Source: Clostridia bacterium UC5.1-1D10 (lineage in GTDB: Bacteria > Bacillota > Clostridia > Lachnospirales > Anaerotignaceae). From it: 64,000 bases of DNA. The notes below the pieces were generated by a model. The model searched no databases. It was not told the origin of the DNA and was given only the letters and a program-made list of their open reading frames with translations. The translations under genes were made by a program, and so were the position numbers. Location: assembly GCA_001304995.1 (NCBI GenBank), contig BBZU01000005.1, positions 1 through 64,000 of the forward strand, written 5' to 3'. Positions 17,505 through 25,852 of the stretch are shown here, in pieces (position 1 is the stretch's first letter; each line of letters opens with the position of its first letter).

Positions 17505-17993
17505 ATGCAAAAAAATGGAAGTAAAACAAGAATGTTGGCGTATACAGCGCTGATCGCAGCAGTATATGCGGTATTGACAGTAGGCGTTGCGCCGCTGAGC
17601 TACGGCATGATCCAGATTCGTTTTTCCGAAATACTGGTACTGCTGGCCTTTGTGGACAAACGGTATGCGCCGGGCTTGATTTTAGGCTGTTTCATTGCAA
17701 ACTGCTTCAGTCCGCTGGGCATGGTAGATGCAATCTTCGGTACTTGCTGTACAGCAGCGGCACTTTACGGCATCACCCATTTCAGCAAAAACTTGTTTAT
17801 CGCAAGCCTTTGGCCTGTATTCTGCAATGCTTTTCTGGGTGTGGAATACTATTTGCTGCAAAACGCACCACTGTTCTTGACAGCGGGCACCATTGCGCTG
17901 GGTGAATTTCTGGCAGTATCCTGTGTGGGATATGTGATCTTCCGTCAGGTTTTGAAAAACGGACGTTTAGTCAGCCAATTGAAAATCGGATAA
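17505..17993 (+). CDS. queT: QueT-type queuosine precursor transporter
   Basis: This is an S-component of an ECF-type uptake system, 162 residues with five or six membrane helices. The family block SYGMIQIRFSEILVLLAF and the motif NCFSPLGMVDAIFGT are typical of QueT (COG4708), which imports queuosine precursors such as preQ1. The shared ECF energising module (two ATPases and EcfT) is not in the window. The ATG at 17505 follows AGGGG; the longer frame upstream runs through the riboswitch and is rejected. The leader RNA fits a precursor-sensing role. Terminators flank it, so it is a single-gene unit. Confidence 0.92.
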   Translation: MQKNGSKTRMLAYTALIAAVYAVLTVGVAPLSYGMIQIRFSEILVLLAFVDKRYAPGLILGCFIANCFSPLGMVDAIFGTCCTAAALYGITHFSKNLFIASLWPVFCNAFLGVEYYLLQNAPLFLTAGTIALGEFLAVSCVGYVIFRQVLKNGRLVSQLKIG

Positions 17994-17999
17994 AAAATA

Positions 18000-18036
18000 A
18001 AAGGGATAGGCCTGAAATATGGTGTATCCCTTTTTT
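18000..18036 (+). terminator. Intrinsic terminator after queT
   Basis: AAGGGATA pairs with TATCCCTT across a 16-base loop, ending in six T. Confidence 0.85.
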
Positions 18037-18099
18037 GATGGAAACAGAATGTTCTTTTTTTGCATCCTTACGGCATAAGGTGAAGGGGGAGGGATGGAT

Positions 18100-19044
18100 A
18101 TGAAGCGAAAAAAACTGGTGTTGGCAGTGTCTGCCGCGGTACTTCTGGGTGGATACACCGTAGGCATTTTTGGACAGACAGAAGGGGATTTGACCCAGAA
18201 ACAGATAGAAAATCCCAATACATTGGAAAATAAAGAGGACATTGCCAAGAGTGTGTTGGAATCCACGGGACGCAACGGTCAATATGATTTGCAGGATTTA
18301 GGAGATGTAACGGTATATCTTGGCAGCGATGTAACTGGAAATCCCCAGGATGCCATCGTCACGGTAAGTTTTGGCCCGAAAAATACCGTGGTTGCCGCTT
18401 ATACCGCTGACGGGAATGTTTATGAGTATACAGGCGATTTGGGGAATTTTTACGGCGTGCAGAATATCCGTTTTGTCCCTGTACCGGAACTGAAAAAGGA
18501 AATCGTTATTGTGCGGGAACAGGTGAATCAATCCTTAGGGTCTTTTGAACAGTCTGATATTCTCCGAGGCTATGTTTTCGATGGGAAAGAGTATCAGGAT
18601 GTACTCAATACACCACAAAAAATTGAGTCCAGCTGGAATAACCTGTGGAATAAAGGAGAGTTACAGGAACCAAGTCTGTGGCGGCGCGTGACAGAAGAAA
18701 CGGAAAGCAAATGGACTGGCGGAGATGAACCGTCCCTTACCATTACCCGTTATCAGAGTTATCTGGAATCCGATGATAAAGGGGAAGGGGAAGTGCCGGG
18801 GGATGAAACATTTCAGGAAAAAGACAGCCGTGTTGTTGTAGAGCGGTTTTATTGGTCGGATGAATGGAACCGATTTATTCTGGATGAAGCAGTGGAAACA
18901 GCCACAGGTCAGCCCGTAGCCATTATTGAAAATCTGGCATCTTCGCCTTATCTATTGGCAGATCTGCCGGATTTCAAGGATTATCGGATTGTGCGAAAAG
19001 ACGGAACAACGGCTTATGTGGATGCGGAAGAGCTGAAATTTTAA
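18100..19044 (+). CDS. Hypothetical exported or membrane-anchored protein
   Basis: I do not recognise a family. The 314-residue product starts with lysines and a single hydrophobic segment (KRKKLVLAVSAAVLLGGYTVGIF), consistent with a signal peptide or an amino-terminal anchor; there is no lipobox cysteine. The remainder is acidic and hydrophilic with predicted beta-rich character. Near residues 50-105 a stretch with GDVTVYLGSDVTGNPQDAIV resembles soluble domains on spore or cell surface proteins, but this is weak. The last 50 residues read as a small SH3-like or repeat segment (YRIVRKDGTTAYVDAEE). The start at 18100 is seven bases after GGGGGAGG; the ATG at 18094 is too close. It lies alone between the queT terminator and the T-box promoter. 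Confidence 0.7.
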   Translation: MKRKKLVLAVSAAVLLGGYTVGIFGQTEGDLTQKQIENPNTLENKEDIAKSVLESTGRNGQYDLQDLGDVTVYLGSDVTGNPQDAIVTVSFGPKNTVVAAYTADGNVYEYTGDLGNFYGVQNIRFVPVPELKKEIVIVREQVNQSLGSFEQSDILRGYVFDGKEYQDVLNTPQKIESSWNNLWNKGELQEPSLWRRVTEETESKWTGGDEPSLTITRYQSYLESDDKGEGEVPGDETFQEKDSRVVVERFYWSDEWNRFILDEAVETATGQPVAIIENLASSPYLLADLPDFKDYRIVRKDGTTAYVDAEELKF

Positions 19045-19057
19045 TCTTGGAAAGGTA

Positions 19058-19085
19058 TTGACAAATAGGGTTGGAGTGTTATAAT
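19058..19085 (+). promoter_or_regulatory. Sigma-A promoter of the T-box leader
   Basis: TTGACA at 19058-19063 and TATAAT at 19080-19085, spaced by 16 bases, directly upstream of the T-box RNA. Confidence 0.85.
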
Positions 19086-19097
19086 AACACTATCGAA

Positions 19098-19366
19098 AAA
19101 GGAAAACCTGTGATTAAGAGGAGTAGTTTTACAGACTGCACTTTCAGAGAGTCGTGGATGGTGGGAAAACGACAGTCAGCGTAAAATGAATGGACTTATG
19201 AGGGCGGACGAAAGCGTAAGCGAGTAGTAACCGACGGGAACCGCGCCCGTTACCCTGGCGGACTGCATGAATGTGCAGGCAAAGTGGATGAAATCTCATC
19301 AATTTGGGTGGTACCGCAGGATAACCAGTCTTGTCCCATAGGAATATGGCGACAGGACTTTTTTAT
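19098..19366 (+). promoter_or_regulatory. T-box riboswitch, tryptophan specifier
   Basis: The T-box core GGGTGGTACCGC is at 19306-19317. Stem I carries the loop E element AGTA at 19122-19125, and its 3' side reads GAATGGA, which places TGG (19191-19193) in the specifier position, a tryptophan codon. A terminator follows: AGTCTTGTC (19327-19335) pairs with GACAGGACT (19351-19359), then six T. Uncharged tRNA-Trp would pair with the specifier and the T-box bulge and favour the antiterminator. The specifier and the downstream trpXYZ-type genes agree, so this should switch on import when tryptophan is scarce. Confidence 0.93.
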
Positions 19367-19479
19367 TGTCGGGAGGGATTTGTATGAATCAGACAGGCAG
19401 ACGATGGCGTAGCCATTGACAAGGTACAAGGATAAGAAGATAACCCAATATTTTGATTTGATTAAAGGAGAGATTACTT

Positions 19480-20459
19480 ATGAAAAAATGATGGCTTTGG
19501 CAATGGCAGCAGTAATGACAATGGCAGCTCTGACAGGCTGCGGCGGCAGCAGCGACAGCGCAAGCGGCGATGTACCTGTAATTGGTATTTCTCAGTATGG
19601 ACAGCATGCTTCTTTGGATAACTGCCGGGAAGGCTTCCTGCTTGGTCTGGAAGAAAGCGGCTTGGTAGAAGGTGTAGACTATGTGATCGATTATCAGAAC
19701 GCAGGTTTCGATGATACCATCGCACAGCAGATCGCTCAGAACTTCTCCGCAAACAACGTAGCTCTGATGTGCGGTATCGCAACAAACTCCGCAACAGCTT
19801 GCTATGCAGCGGCAGAAGATAAAAACATTCCCGTTATTTTCACAGCAATCACAGACCCTGTGAAAGCAAAACTGGACAGCGGCAATATCACAGGTACCAG
19901 CGATAAACTTCCCATCGAAGAACAGCTGAAACTGATCCGTGCGTTGCAGCCCGATGCAAAAACAATCGGTATCCTGTACACCACAAGCGAACCTAACTCT
20001 GTTTCCGCAGTAGAAGAATATCAGGCAAAAGCTCCTGAATTTGGTTTCACCATCGAAGCTATCGGCGTTATGCAGCAGTCTGAAGTATTGCAGGCAGCAG
20101 ATACTATGATTTCCAAAGGCGTTGACTGCATGACAAACCTGACAGACAACAACGTAGTAGGCGTTCTGCCCTCTATTCTGGAAAAAACAAACGATGCAGG
20201 CATCCCTGTATACGGTAGTGAAATCGAACAGGTAAAAATCGGGTGTGTGGCATCCGCAGGTATCGAATATGTAGCACTGGGCAAGAGAACAGGCGAAATG
20301 GCAGCGAAAATCCTGAAAGGTGAAGCAACAGCAGAAGAAATGCCTTACGAAACCATTACAGATTCTGAAATCTACATCAACCCCGGTGTGCTGGAAACAT
20401 TGGGTCTGACAGTACCGGAAGATATCGCAGCGGAAGCAATTGATGTAACCGCAGAATAA
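19480..20459 (+). CDS. trpX: Tryptophan-type ABC transporter substrate-binding lipoprotein, frameshifted at the start
   Basis: This is a PF04392-type binding protein of about 326 residues. After correction it starts MKKMMALAMAAVMTMAALTGC, a lipoprotein signal with Cys21 as the lipid anchor, followed by a Gly-Ser linker. As sequenced, the ATG at 19480 after AAAGGAGAG runs into TGA after three codons, because the A run at 19483-19488 has six instead of seven A. The mature part carries IGISQYGQHASLDNCREGF and VPVIFTAITDPV, typical of TrpX. The Trp T-box just upstream and the neighbouring permease and ATPase identify a tryptophan or related aromatic importer. The substrate is inferred from the regulation. 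Confidence 0.88.
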
Positions 20460-20487
20460 GAAAAGGCAAGAGAGAGGGTTTTCTGTT

Positions 20488-21381
20488 ATGAATGCAATGA
20501 TGGAATTATGTATCAGCACGTTGACACAGGGCTTTATATATGCCCTGTTGTCCTACGGCGTATATATCACCTATAAGATTTTGGATTTTCCCGACCTGAC
20601 TGTTGACGGCAGCTTTCCCCTGGGGGCAGCTGTGACAGCTATCATGCTGGTTAAAGGCGTAAATCCTTTTGTGACACTGCTGGCAGCGCTTTTCATTGGT
20701 GCTGTGGCAGGGTTTGTGACAGGCTTTATCCATGTAAAACTGGGTGTAAGAGACTTGCTGGCAGGTATCATCACCATGACAGCATTGTTCTCCATTAACT
20801 TGCAGATTGCCGGTTCCAACTTGGCAATCGAACGGAGCATTGACACTATCTTCACTTCCGGCCCTATTATGGCAATCATGGGCAACAGCTCCTTGATTTA
20901 TCGGAAATTTGTAGTGGCTCTGATTCTGGCAGTGGTTGTGAAACTGATTCTGGACTGGTATTTGAAAACAAAAAGTGGTCTTTTGCTTCGTGCCGTTGGG
21001 GATAACGCCACACTGGTTACAACATTGGCAAAAGATAAAGGCAATGTAAAACTCCTTGGTTTGGTCATTGCCAACGCATTGGTTGCGCTTTCCGGCGCAG
21101 TTGTTTGTCAGGAACAGCGTGCATTTTCCAGCACCATGGGTACTGGTCAGGTGGTATTTGGTCTGGCGGCAGTTATCATCGGTACCACATTGTTCCGTAA
21201 GCTGAGTTTCGTAAAAGCAACAACAGCAGTTCTGGTAGGCAGTGTGTTCTATAAGGCTTGTATCCAGGTTGCAATCAGTCTGGGGCTGCCCGCAAACCTG
21301 CTGAAACTGGCAACAGCAGTATTGTTCCTGGTAGTTCTGGTACTGGGCAACAAACAGAAAGGCGGCGAAGATCGTGCTTGA
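20488..21381 (+). CDS. trpY: Tryptophan-type ABC transporter permease
   Basis: The 297-residue protein has about eight to nine membrane helices and the branched-chain-type permease fold (BPD_transp_2). Typical blocks are LSYGVYITYKILDFPDLTVD near the amino end, GFIHVKLGVRDLLAGI and FSSTMGTGQVVFGLAAVIIG. It forms the membrane channel of the TrpXYZ importer. The ATG at 20488 lies 28 bases after trpX; its 3' end overlaps the ATPase gene by eight bases. Expression depends on the shared T-box. Confidence 0.93.
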   Translation: MNAMMELCISTLTQGFIYALLSYGVYITYKILDFPDLTVDGSFPLGAAVTAIMLVKGVNPFVTLLAALFIGAVAGFVTGFIHVKLGVRDLLAGIITMTALFSINLQIAGSNLAIERSIDTIFTSGPIMAIMGNSSLIYRKFVVALILAVVVKLILDWYLKTKSGLLLRAVGDNATLVTTLAKDKGNVKLLGLVIANALVALSGAVVCQEQRAFSSTMGTGQVVFGLAAVIIGTTLFRKLSFVKATTAVLVGSVFYKACIQVAISLGLPANLLKLATAVLFLVVLVLGNKQKGGEDRA

Positions 21382-22148
21382 ACTGAAACATATCAAAAAA
21401 GTATATAATCCGGGCACAGTGACAGAAATGTGTCTGTTTGACGATTTTAATCTGACCGTAAAAGACGGGGAATTTGTTTCCATCGTTGGCAGTAACGGCA
21501 GCGGCAAAACATCTATGCTGAATATCATCTGTGGCACCATCCCTATTGAAGGAGGACAGGTTCTCATTGGCGGCAAAGATATTTCCAAAATGAAGGATTT
21601 CCAGAGATACCGCACCATCGGCCGTGTGTATCAGAATCCTTCTATGGGTACATGCCCCAATTTGACGATGCTGGAAAATATGTCTTTGGCAGATCATAAA
21701 GGCAAACATTTTTGGTCTGGGCTTTGGCATCAATAAAGCAAGAGAAAACTATTACAGAGAACAGCTTTCCATTTTGGGGCTGGGTCTGGAAGATAAAATG
21801 CATGTAAAACTGGGTGCATTGTCCGGCGGTCAGCGTCAGGCAGCATCTCTCATCATGTCTACATTGACACCCATTGAATTTCTGATTCTGGACGAACATA
21901 CAGCGGCGCTGGATCCTAAAACAGCGGAAATCATTATGGAATTGACCCATAAGGTTGTAGAAGAAAAGAAACTGACAGCTATGATGGTTACCCATAATCT
22001 GCGCTATGCAGTAGAATATGGCACTCGTCTGATTATGATGGACAAAGGCGGCATTGTTATGGACAAGGCCGATGAAGAAAAGAAAAATACAGATATTGAT
22101 GGTATTCTGGATGTATTTACTTCCATCAGCATTGAATGCGGTAACTAA
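21374..22148 (+). CDS. trpZ: Tryptophan-type ABC transporter ATP-binding protein, frameshifted
   Basis: The ATPase drives the TrpXYZ importer. It has Walker A VGSNGSGKTSM, the Q-loop region GRVYQNPSMGT, the ABC signature LSGGQRQAASL and Walker B LILDEHTAALD, with a closing His in VTHNLRYA. The total length of about 258 residues is normal for the family. The frame breaks in the T5 run at 21709-21713; with four T, the text KGKHFGLGFGINKAREN runs on to the rest of the protein. The start codon at 21374 (ATT/GTG region written GTGCTTGAAC) overlaps the trpY end, so translation is coupled. The start assignment is less certain than the family. Confidence 0.88.
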
Positions 22149-22163
22149 TTTCAAAAGAAAAAG

Positions 22164-22206
22164 AAAAGCAGAGAGAAAATCCGAAAGGTTTTCTCTCTGC
22201 TTTTTT
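22164..22206. terminator. Bidirectional terminator between trpZ and the SGNH gene
   Basis: AAAGCAGAGAGAAAA pairs with TTTTCTCTCTGCTTT. T-rich tracts follow on both strands, so it can end both convergent transcripts. Confidence 0.9.
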
Positions 22207-22210
22207 ATGT

Positions 22211-22855
22211 TCACTGATCTTTCATAATATTCTTAATGGTATCCAGTATCAGATTATATAAGATTTCATATCCGGCATTGCTCAAATGCACGCCGTCGTA
22301 TTGAAAGCAGGCTTCATAGTCTGCTTTATTTTTTATGGATTGATAGGCGGCAAAAAGATCAATAAGGGGCAAATGATATTCTTGAGCCAGTTTTTTGACG
22401 ATTTCGCCGTAAAGTTCCAGACGGTCATTGGTGGTGAAAGGATAAAACTCTGTATCTACCATGGAAGGAGGTGTCATCAAAATCACCAGAGGTGTACCGT
22501 CGTGAAAAGAATTTCCGGTGGGAAGAGCAAAAATTTCTGTAAGAATCTTTCGCAGATTTTGCTCATATTCATAAGGTGTACGGTATTGTCCTTCATTGAG
22601 AGCGCTGTCATTGGAACCAAACAAAATGAATACCATTTGTGGTTTATGCTGAAGGACACTGCCCCGCAGACGTATCAGTGCTTCACGGGTGGTATGTCCA
22701 TTGATGCCGCTGTTGCGGATTTCCCAGGAATACTGAGGATATTTTTCGGGCAAATCTTTGGCAAGGCGGTAAGGGTAAGTAATGTGTTCCAATACACCGT
22801 ATCCATAAGTCAGACTGTCTCCAAAGCAGACGATTTTCATTTCTGTATTTGTCAT
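22211..22855 (-). CDS. SGNH/GDSL-family hydrolase
   Basis: This is a cytoplasmic esterase or lipase-like enzyme of the SGNH fold, about 214 residues from the ATG at 22855. Block I is VCFGDSLTYGYG with the nucleophile Ser, block III is LFGSNDSAL with the oxyanion Asn, and block V is QYDGVHLSNAGY with the catalytic Asp and His. There is no signal peptide. The upstream in-frame ATG would lengthen it with an unlikely leader (MTNTAQTFTIKAK); the start at 22855 follows GGGAGTGG. The substrate is unknown. It follows the LytTR regulator on the same strand after 59 bases and may be co-transcribed with it. Confidence 0.88.
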   Translation of the reverse strand: MTNTEMKIVCFGDSLTYGYGVLEHITYPYRLAKDLPEKYPQYSWEIRNSGINGHTTREALIRLRGSVLQHKPQMVFILFGSNDSALNEGQYRTPYEYEQNLRKILTEIFALPTGNSFHDGTPLVILMTPPSMVDTEFYPFTTNDRLELYGEIVKKLAQEYHLPLIDLFAAYQSIKNKADYEACFQYDGVHLSNAGYEILYNLILDTIKNIMKDQ

Positions 22856-22914
22856 ATGTTTTCCACTCCCATCGCATGGTTTTGCCTTGATTGTAAAGGT
22901 TTGGGCAGTGTTTG

Positions 22915-23652
22915 TCAATCATTGGAAAAAAGACTGGGAATGGCGGAAAGGAACTGTTTTTTATATCCACGGCTTACATAGGCATGCTGGTCACTGTGAA
23001 AAAACGAAAGTTCCCATGGATTTTTGGTTTTATCCAAATAAGAAATATTGCTCAAATTTACGATAAAGGAACGATGTGTCTGCACCATATAGGAAGACTG
23101 CATGGTTTCCCGGATTTTATAAAGGGGCATAGTGAATACCACTTCCTTTGTTCGCAGATGAAAAATGGCTTTTTTCATAACGATTTCAATAAATAAAATT
23201 TCCTCATAGGGAAAGCTGTATATCCCCTTCGCTGTGGAAATCTGGCATAGACGCGAGGTAAAAACTTTTGTCTGCTGAAAAAGCAGATGGTAATAATTGA
23301 TCAGATGTGCCAGTTCCCGCTCTTTTTCAGTGGAAAGGGGAAGCATAAAGATTTCTATAAAATTCCACTGAGGAATCACTTGCAGAATATGGGCAATTTG
23401 GGATGAAAGCAGGATCACCGGCGTATGGATGCTGGTTGGAAACTTTCGAAGGAACGTCATAAAACGTTTTGCGTATATAAAATCTGGATCAGGCATAAGC
23501 AATACACAATGGATTTTGATCTGCTTGCAAAAGGAAACAGCTTTTTCAAGGGAATTGCTTTCATACAGCACAAAATCGGCACTCTGGCTGCAAATGTTCT
23601 GCACCTTTTCGGACGTAACTTTGCTAAAGTTGACCAATAATAGGTGAAACAT
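22915..23652 (-). CDS. LytTR-domain DNA-binding regulator with a degenerate receiver
   Basis: The product of about 245 residues has a carboxyl-terminal LytTR domain (about 140-240): YSFPYEEILFIEIVMKK, FHLRTKEVVFTMPLYKI and VQTHRSFIVNLSNISYLDK fit the family. Such domains bind paired 9-base direct repeats and often control virulence, bacteriocin or cell-surface genes. The amino-terminal part resembles a receiver in its strand pattern, but the acidic pair at the start is missing (LLVNFSKV) and the phosphoacceptor position reads VLLMPDPDF, so normal phosphorylation is doubtful. No histidine kinase is next to it. The start at 23652 follows GGGAGGA; the ATG at 23658 is too close to it. Confidence 0.86.
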   Translation of the reverse strand: MFHLLLVNFSKVTSEKVQNICSQSADFVLYESNSLEKAVSFCKQIKIHCVLLMPDPDFIYAKRFMTFLRKFPTSIHTPVILLSSQIAHILQVIPQWNFIEIFMLPLSTEKERELAHLINYYHLLFQQTKVFTSRLCQISTAKGIYSFPYEEILFIEIVMKKAIFHLRTKEVVFTMPLYKIRETMQSSYMVQTHRSFIVNLSNISYLDKTKNPWELSFFHSDQHAYVSRGYKKQFLSAIPSLFSND

Positions 23653-23772
23653 AATCATTCCTCCCGTAATTTTTCTGAAGTCAAGTTTATCTTATCACAC
23701 AATGTAAAAAAATGAAAGGCGTATCATAATTTTCATTCTGGAGAATATATTGGAAAAAGGAGGTGGACATGT

Positions 23773-24738
23773 ATGGCAGATTTAGAAAGCCTATGGAAAT
23801 CACTGCCCCCGGCGCTGGCAAAGATCATACAGGAAAACGGCAGTTGTTCTTTGGAATGTCTGGAAGAAATTCGTCTGCGTTTGGGACAGCCCATACTGCT
23901 CAAAGGGAGCGACAGATGGTTTCCTTGCATGACAGGAAATGACAGAAAAAGATATGTTTTTTCAAATTGTGACATGAAGGCATGCATTTCTTTGCTGAGT
24001 GCTTATTCCTTATATGCGTTTGCGGAAGAAATCCGGCAAGGTTTTTTGACCATAGAAGGGGGACACCGCATTGGTTTTTGTGGCAAGGCGGTAATGGAAG
24101 ACGGAAAGATCAAAACACTGCATCCCATTAGTTCTTTGAATATTCGTATTGCCAGAGAAGTAAAGGGATGCGCGGATCATATTCTGCCATATTTATTTGA
24201 AGACGGACATTTTTGCCATACCATGATCCTTTCTCCGCCGGGATGCGGCAAGACCACATTACTGAGGGAATTGATTCGGAACTTGAGCAGAGCGGAAGGA
24301 GGATATGCCGTAGGTGTGGTGGATGAAAGAGGAGAGATTGCCGGTATGTGCGGCGGCATTGCCCAAATGGATTTAGGCGAATGTACAGATGTGATCAGTG
24401 GATGCCCAAAAGCAGAAGGCATGCTGCTTTTGCTGCGGAGTATGTCCCCACAGATTATTGCCGTGGACGAGCTGGGGCGGGAAAGTGATTTTCTGGCGGC
24501 TTCAGATTTGATTCACGCTGGTGTGAAACTTCTTTGTACTGTCCATGGCAGCTCCCTGGAAGAATTGGAAAAGCGTGTTTTTCTGGGTGCCATGCTGGCA
24601 CATCAGGTGGTGGAACGCTTTGTGATCCTATCAGCATTCCAAGGGGTCGGTACAGTGGAAGTAATTTTGGATGGCACGGGACAGGTCATTTATGAAAAAG
24701 GAGGGGCGTCATGGTACAAAGCATCGGGATTTGCATGA
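23773..24738 (+). CDS. spoIIIAA: Stage III sporulation protein AA, ATPase
   Basis: SpoIIIAA is the secretion-type ATPase of the SpoIIIA-SpoIIQ channel that links mother cell and forespore after engulfment. The 321-residue protein has Walker A SPPGCGKTTLLRE near 153-165, the adjacent GVVDERGEIAGMCGG block and Walker B IIAVDELGRESDF near 228-240. It begins the complete spoIIIAA-AH operon. The ATG at 23773 lies six bases after AAGGAGGTGG; an overlapping ATG at 23769 is in another frame. Its end overlaps spoIIIAB by 28 bases. In Bacillus the operon is under sigma-E; I do not see a convincing sigma-E promoter here. Confidence 0.96.
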   Translation: MADLESLWKSLPPALAKIIQENGSCSLECLEEIRLRLGQPILLKGSDRWFPCMTGNDRKRYVFSNCDMKACISLLSAYSLYAFAEEIRQGFLTIEGGHRIGFCGKAVMEDGKIKTLHPISSLNIRIAREVKGCADHILPYLFEDGHFCHTMILSPPGCGKTTLLRELIRNLSRAEGGYAVGVVDERGEIAGMCGGIAQMDLGECTDVISGCPKAEGMLLLLRSMSPQIIAVDELGRESDFLAASDLIHAGVKLLCTVHGSSLEELEKRVFLGAMLAHQVVERFVILSAFQGVGTVEVILDGTGQVIYEKGGASWYKASGFA

Positions 24739-25229
24739 TTCTGGCAGTGACGACACTGACAGGCGCTTATTTTTGTCTGCGGGAAAAGTATCGTTTGCAG
24801 GATCTGCGGGAACTGGAAAGAGCCATGGTCGTGATGGAAAGTCAGATTCGTTTTCTGTCTGTGCCTTTGTCAGAAGTGCTGGAAAATATCAGTTACCAGA
24901 CCGGTGGGCAGGTGGGGATGCTCATGGAGGAAACGGCAAAAGCCATGGCGGAGCGAACAGGAGAGACGGCAGAACAGATTTGGGAAGCGGTCTGGATGCG
25001 GCATATATCCCATACCTATTTGTTGGGAGAAGATTATCAGAGCATTTTGCGCTTTGGCAAAACATTGGGGTATTTGGATCAGGAACAGCAGAAAAACAGT
25101 ACAGAGCTGTTTTTGACGGAATTGCGGCAGAAATGCGGACAGATTGAGCGCAGGCTGGAGAAAAACGGACGGCTTTATTATAGTATGGGATTTTTAGGTG
25201 GTTTGATGCTGGTCATTGTGCTGCTGTAA
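24711..25229 (+). CDS. spoIIIAB: Stage III sporulation protein AB
   Basis: The 172-residue protein has a single amino-terminal membrane segment (VQSIGICMILAVTTLTGAYF), a long helical middle with LRELERAMVVMESQIRFLSV, and a hydrophobic carboxyl end (GFLGGLMLVIVLL). This matches the SpoIIIAB plan, related to type II/IV secretion platform proteins. It starts at ATG 24711 after AGGAGG, inside spoIIIAA, implying coupled translation. Confidence 0.94.
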   Translation: MVQSIGICMILAVTTLTGAYFCLREKYRLQDLRELERAMVVMESQIRFLSVPLSEVLENISYQTGGQVGMLMEETAKAMAERTGETAEQIWEAVWMRHISHTYLLGEDYQSILRFGKTLGYLDQEQQKNSTELFLTELRQKCGQIERRLEKNGRLYYSMGFLGGLMLVIVLL

Positions 25230-25247
25230 AGAATGGAGGGGAAGAAA

Positions 25248-25442
25248 ATGGATATCAGTATTGTGTTTCGCATTGCCGCAGTGGGAGTGTTGGTGGCGGT
25301 GCTCAATCAGGTTTTGCTGCGGGCAGGGCGGGAAGAACAGGCTATGCTTACGACGTTGGCAGGATTGGTGGTTGTGCTTTTTTGGGTGATTCAGTATGTC
25401 AGCACACTTTTTGAAACCATGGAAACCATGTTTCGTTTTTAG
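25248..25442 (+). CDS. spoIIIAC: Stage III sporulation protein AC
   Basis: The 64-residue membrane protein has two hydrophobic segments (VFRIAAVGVLVAVLNQVLL and MLTTLAGLVVVLFWVIQY), as in SpoIIIAC of other spore formers. The start ATG at 25248 follows GGAGGGGAAG; the in-frame ATG at 25233 overlaps that ribosome site. It lies between spoIIIAB and spoIIIAD with gaps under 20 bases. Confidence 0.94.
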   Translation: MDISIVFRIAAVGVLVAVLNQVLLRAGREEQAMLTTLAGLVVVLFWVIQYVSTLFETMETMFRF

Positions 25443-25448
25443 GAGGGG

Positions 25449-25838
25449 ATGAAGGTGGAAATGGCAGGATTGGCGGCTTTTGGATTGACAGGAACTTTTT
25501 TGGCGTTGGTACTGAAAAAAGAAAACCCCCAGTTTGCCCTTTTGACAGCTCTGGCCACAGGTGTCCTTCTCTTTTTGCAGATTTGCAGTCCCTTGGGGGA
25601 ACTGCTGGATATGCTGCGGCAAATGGCGGAACAGGCAGGCGTTGCGGAAGGATATTTTGGTATTGTGCTGAAGGTCATTGGCATTGCCTACCTTTCACAG
25701 TTTGCTTCGCAGCTTTGTGCAGACGCAGGAGAAGGTGCTGTGGCGGCGAAAATTGAATTGGCTGGCAAAGTACTGATTATGGCAATCTCCATTCCTGTGC
25801 TGACGGAAGTCCTCCATGTGGTATTAACGCTGGTGTGA
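25449..25838 (+). CDS. spoIIIAD: Stage III sporulation protein AD
   Basis: The protein of about 129 residues has three to four membrane segments, opening with AGLAAFGLTGTFLALVLKK and closing with a hydrophobic stretch (VLIMAISIPVLTEVLHVVL). SpoIIIAC and AD are small channel subunits. ATG 25449 is close to the ribosome site, so the GTG at 25455 is also a possible start. The gene end overlaps the extended upstream frame of spoIIIAE. Confidence 0.93.
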   Translation: MKVEMAGLAAFGLTGTFLALVLKKENPQFALLTALATGVLLFLQICSPLGELLDMLRQMAEQAGVAEGYFGIVLKVIGIAYLSQFASQLCADAGEGAVAAKIELAGKVLIMAISIPVLTEVLHVVLTLV

Positions 25839-25852
25839 AAAGGGGGAGATTC

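Noticed and set aside
23690-23772. A sigma-E promoter for the spoIIIA operon
   Set aside because: TCATAATTT near 23725 resembles a sigma-E minus-10 box, but no matching minus-35 element is at the right distance, so I did not annotate it.
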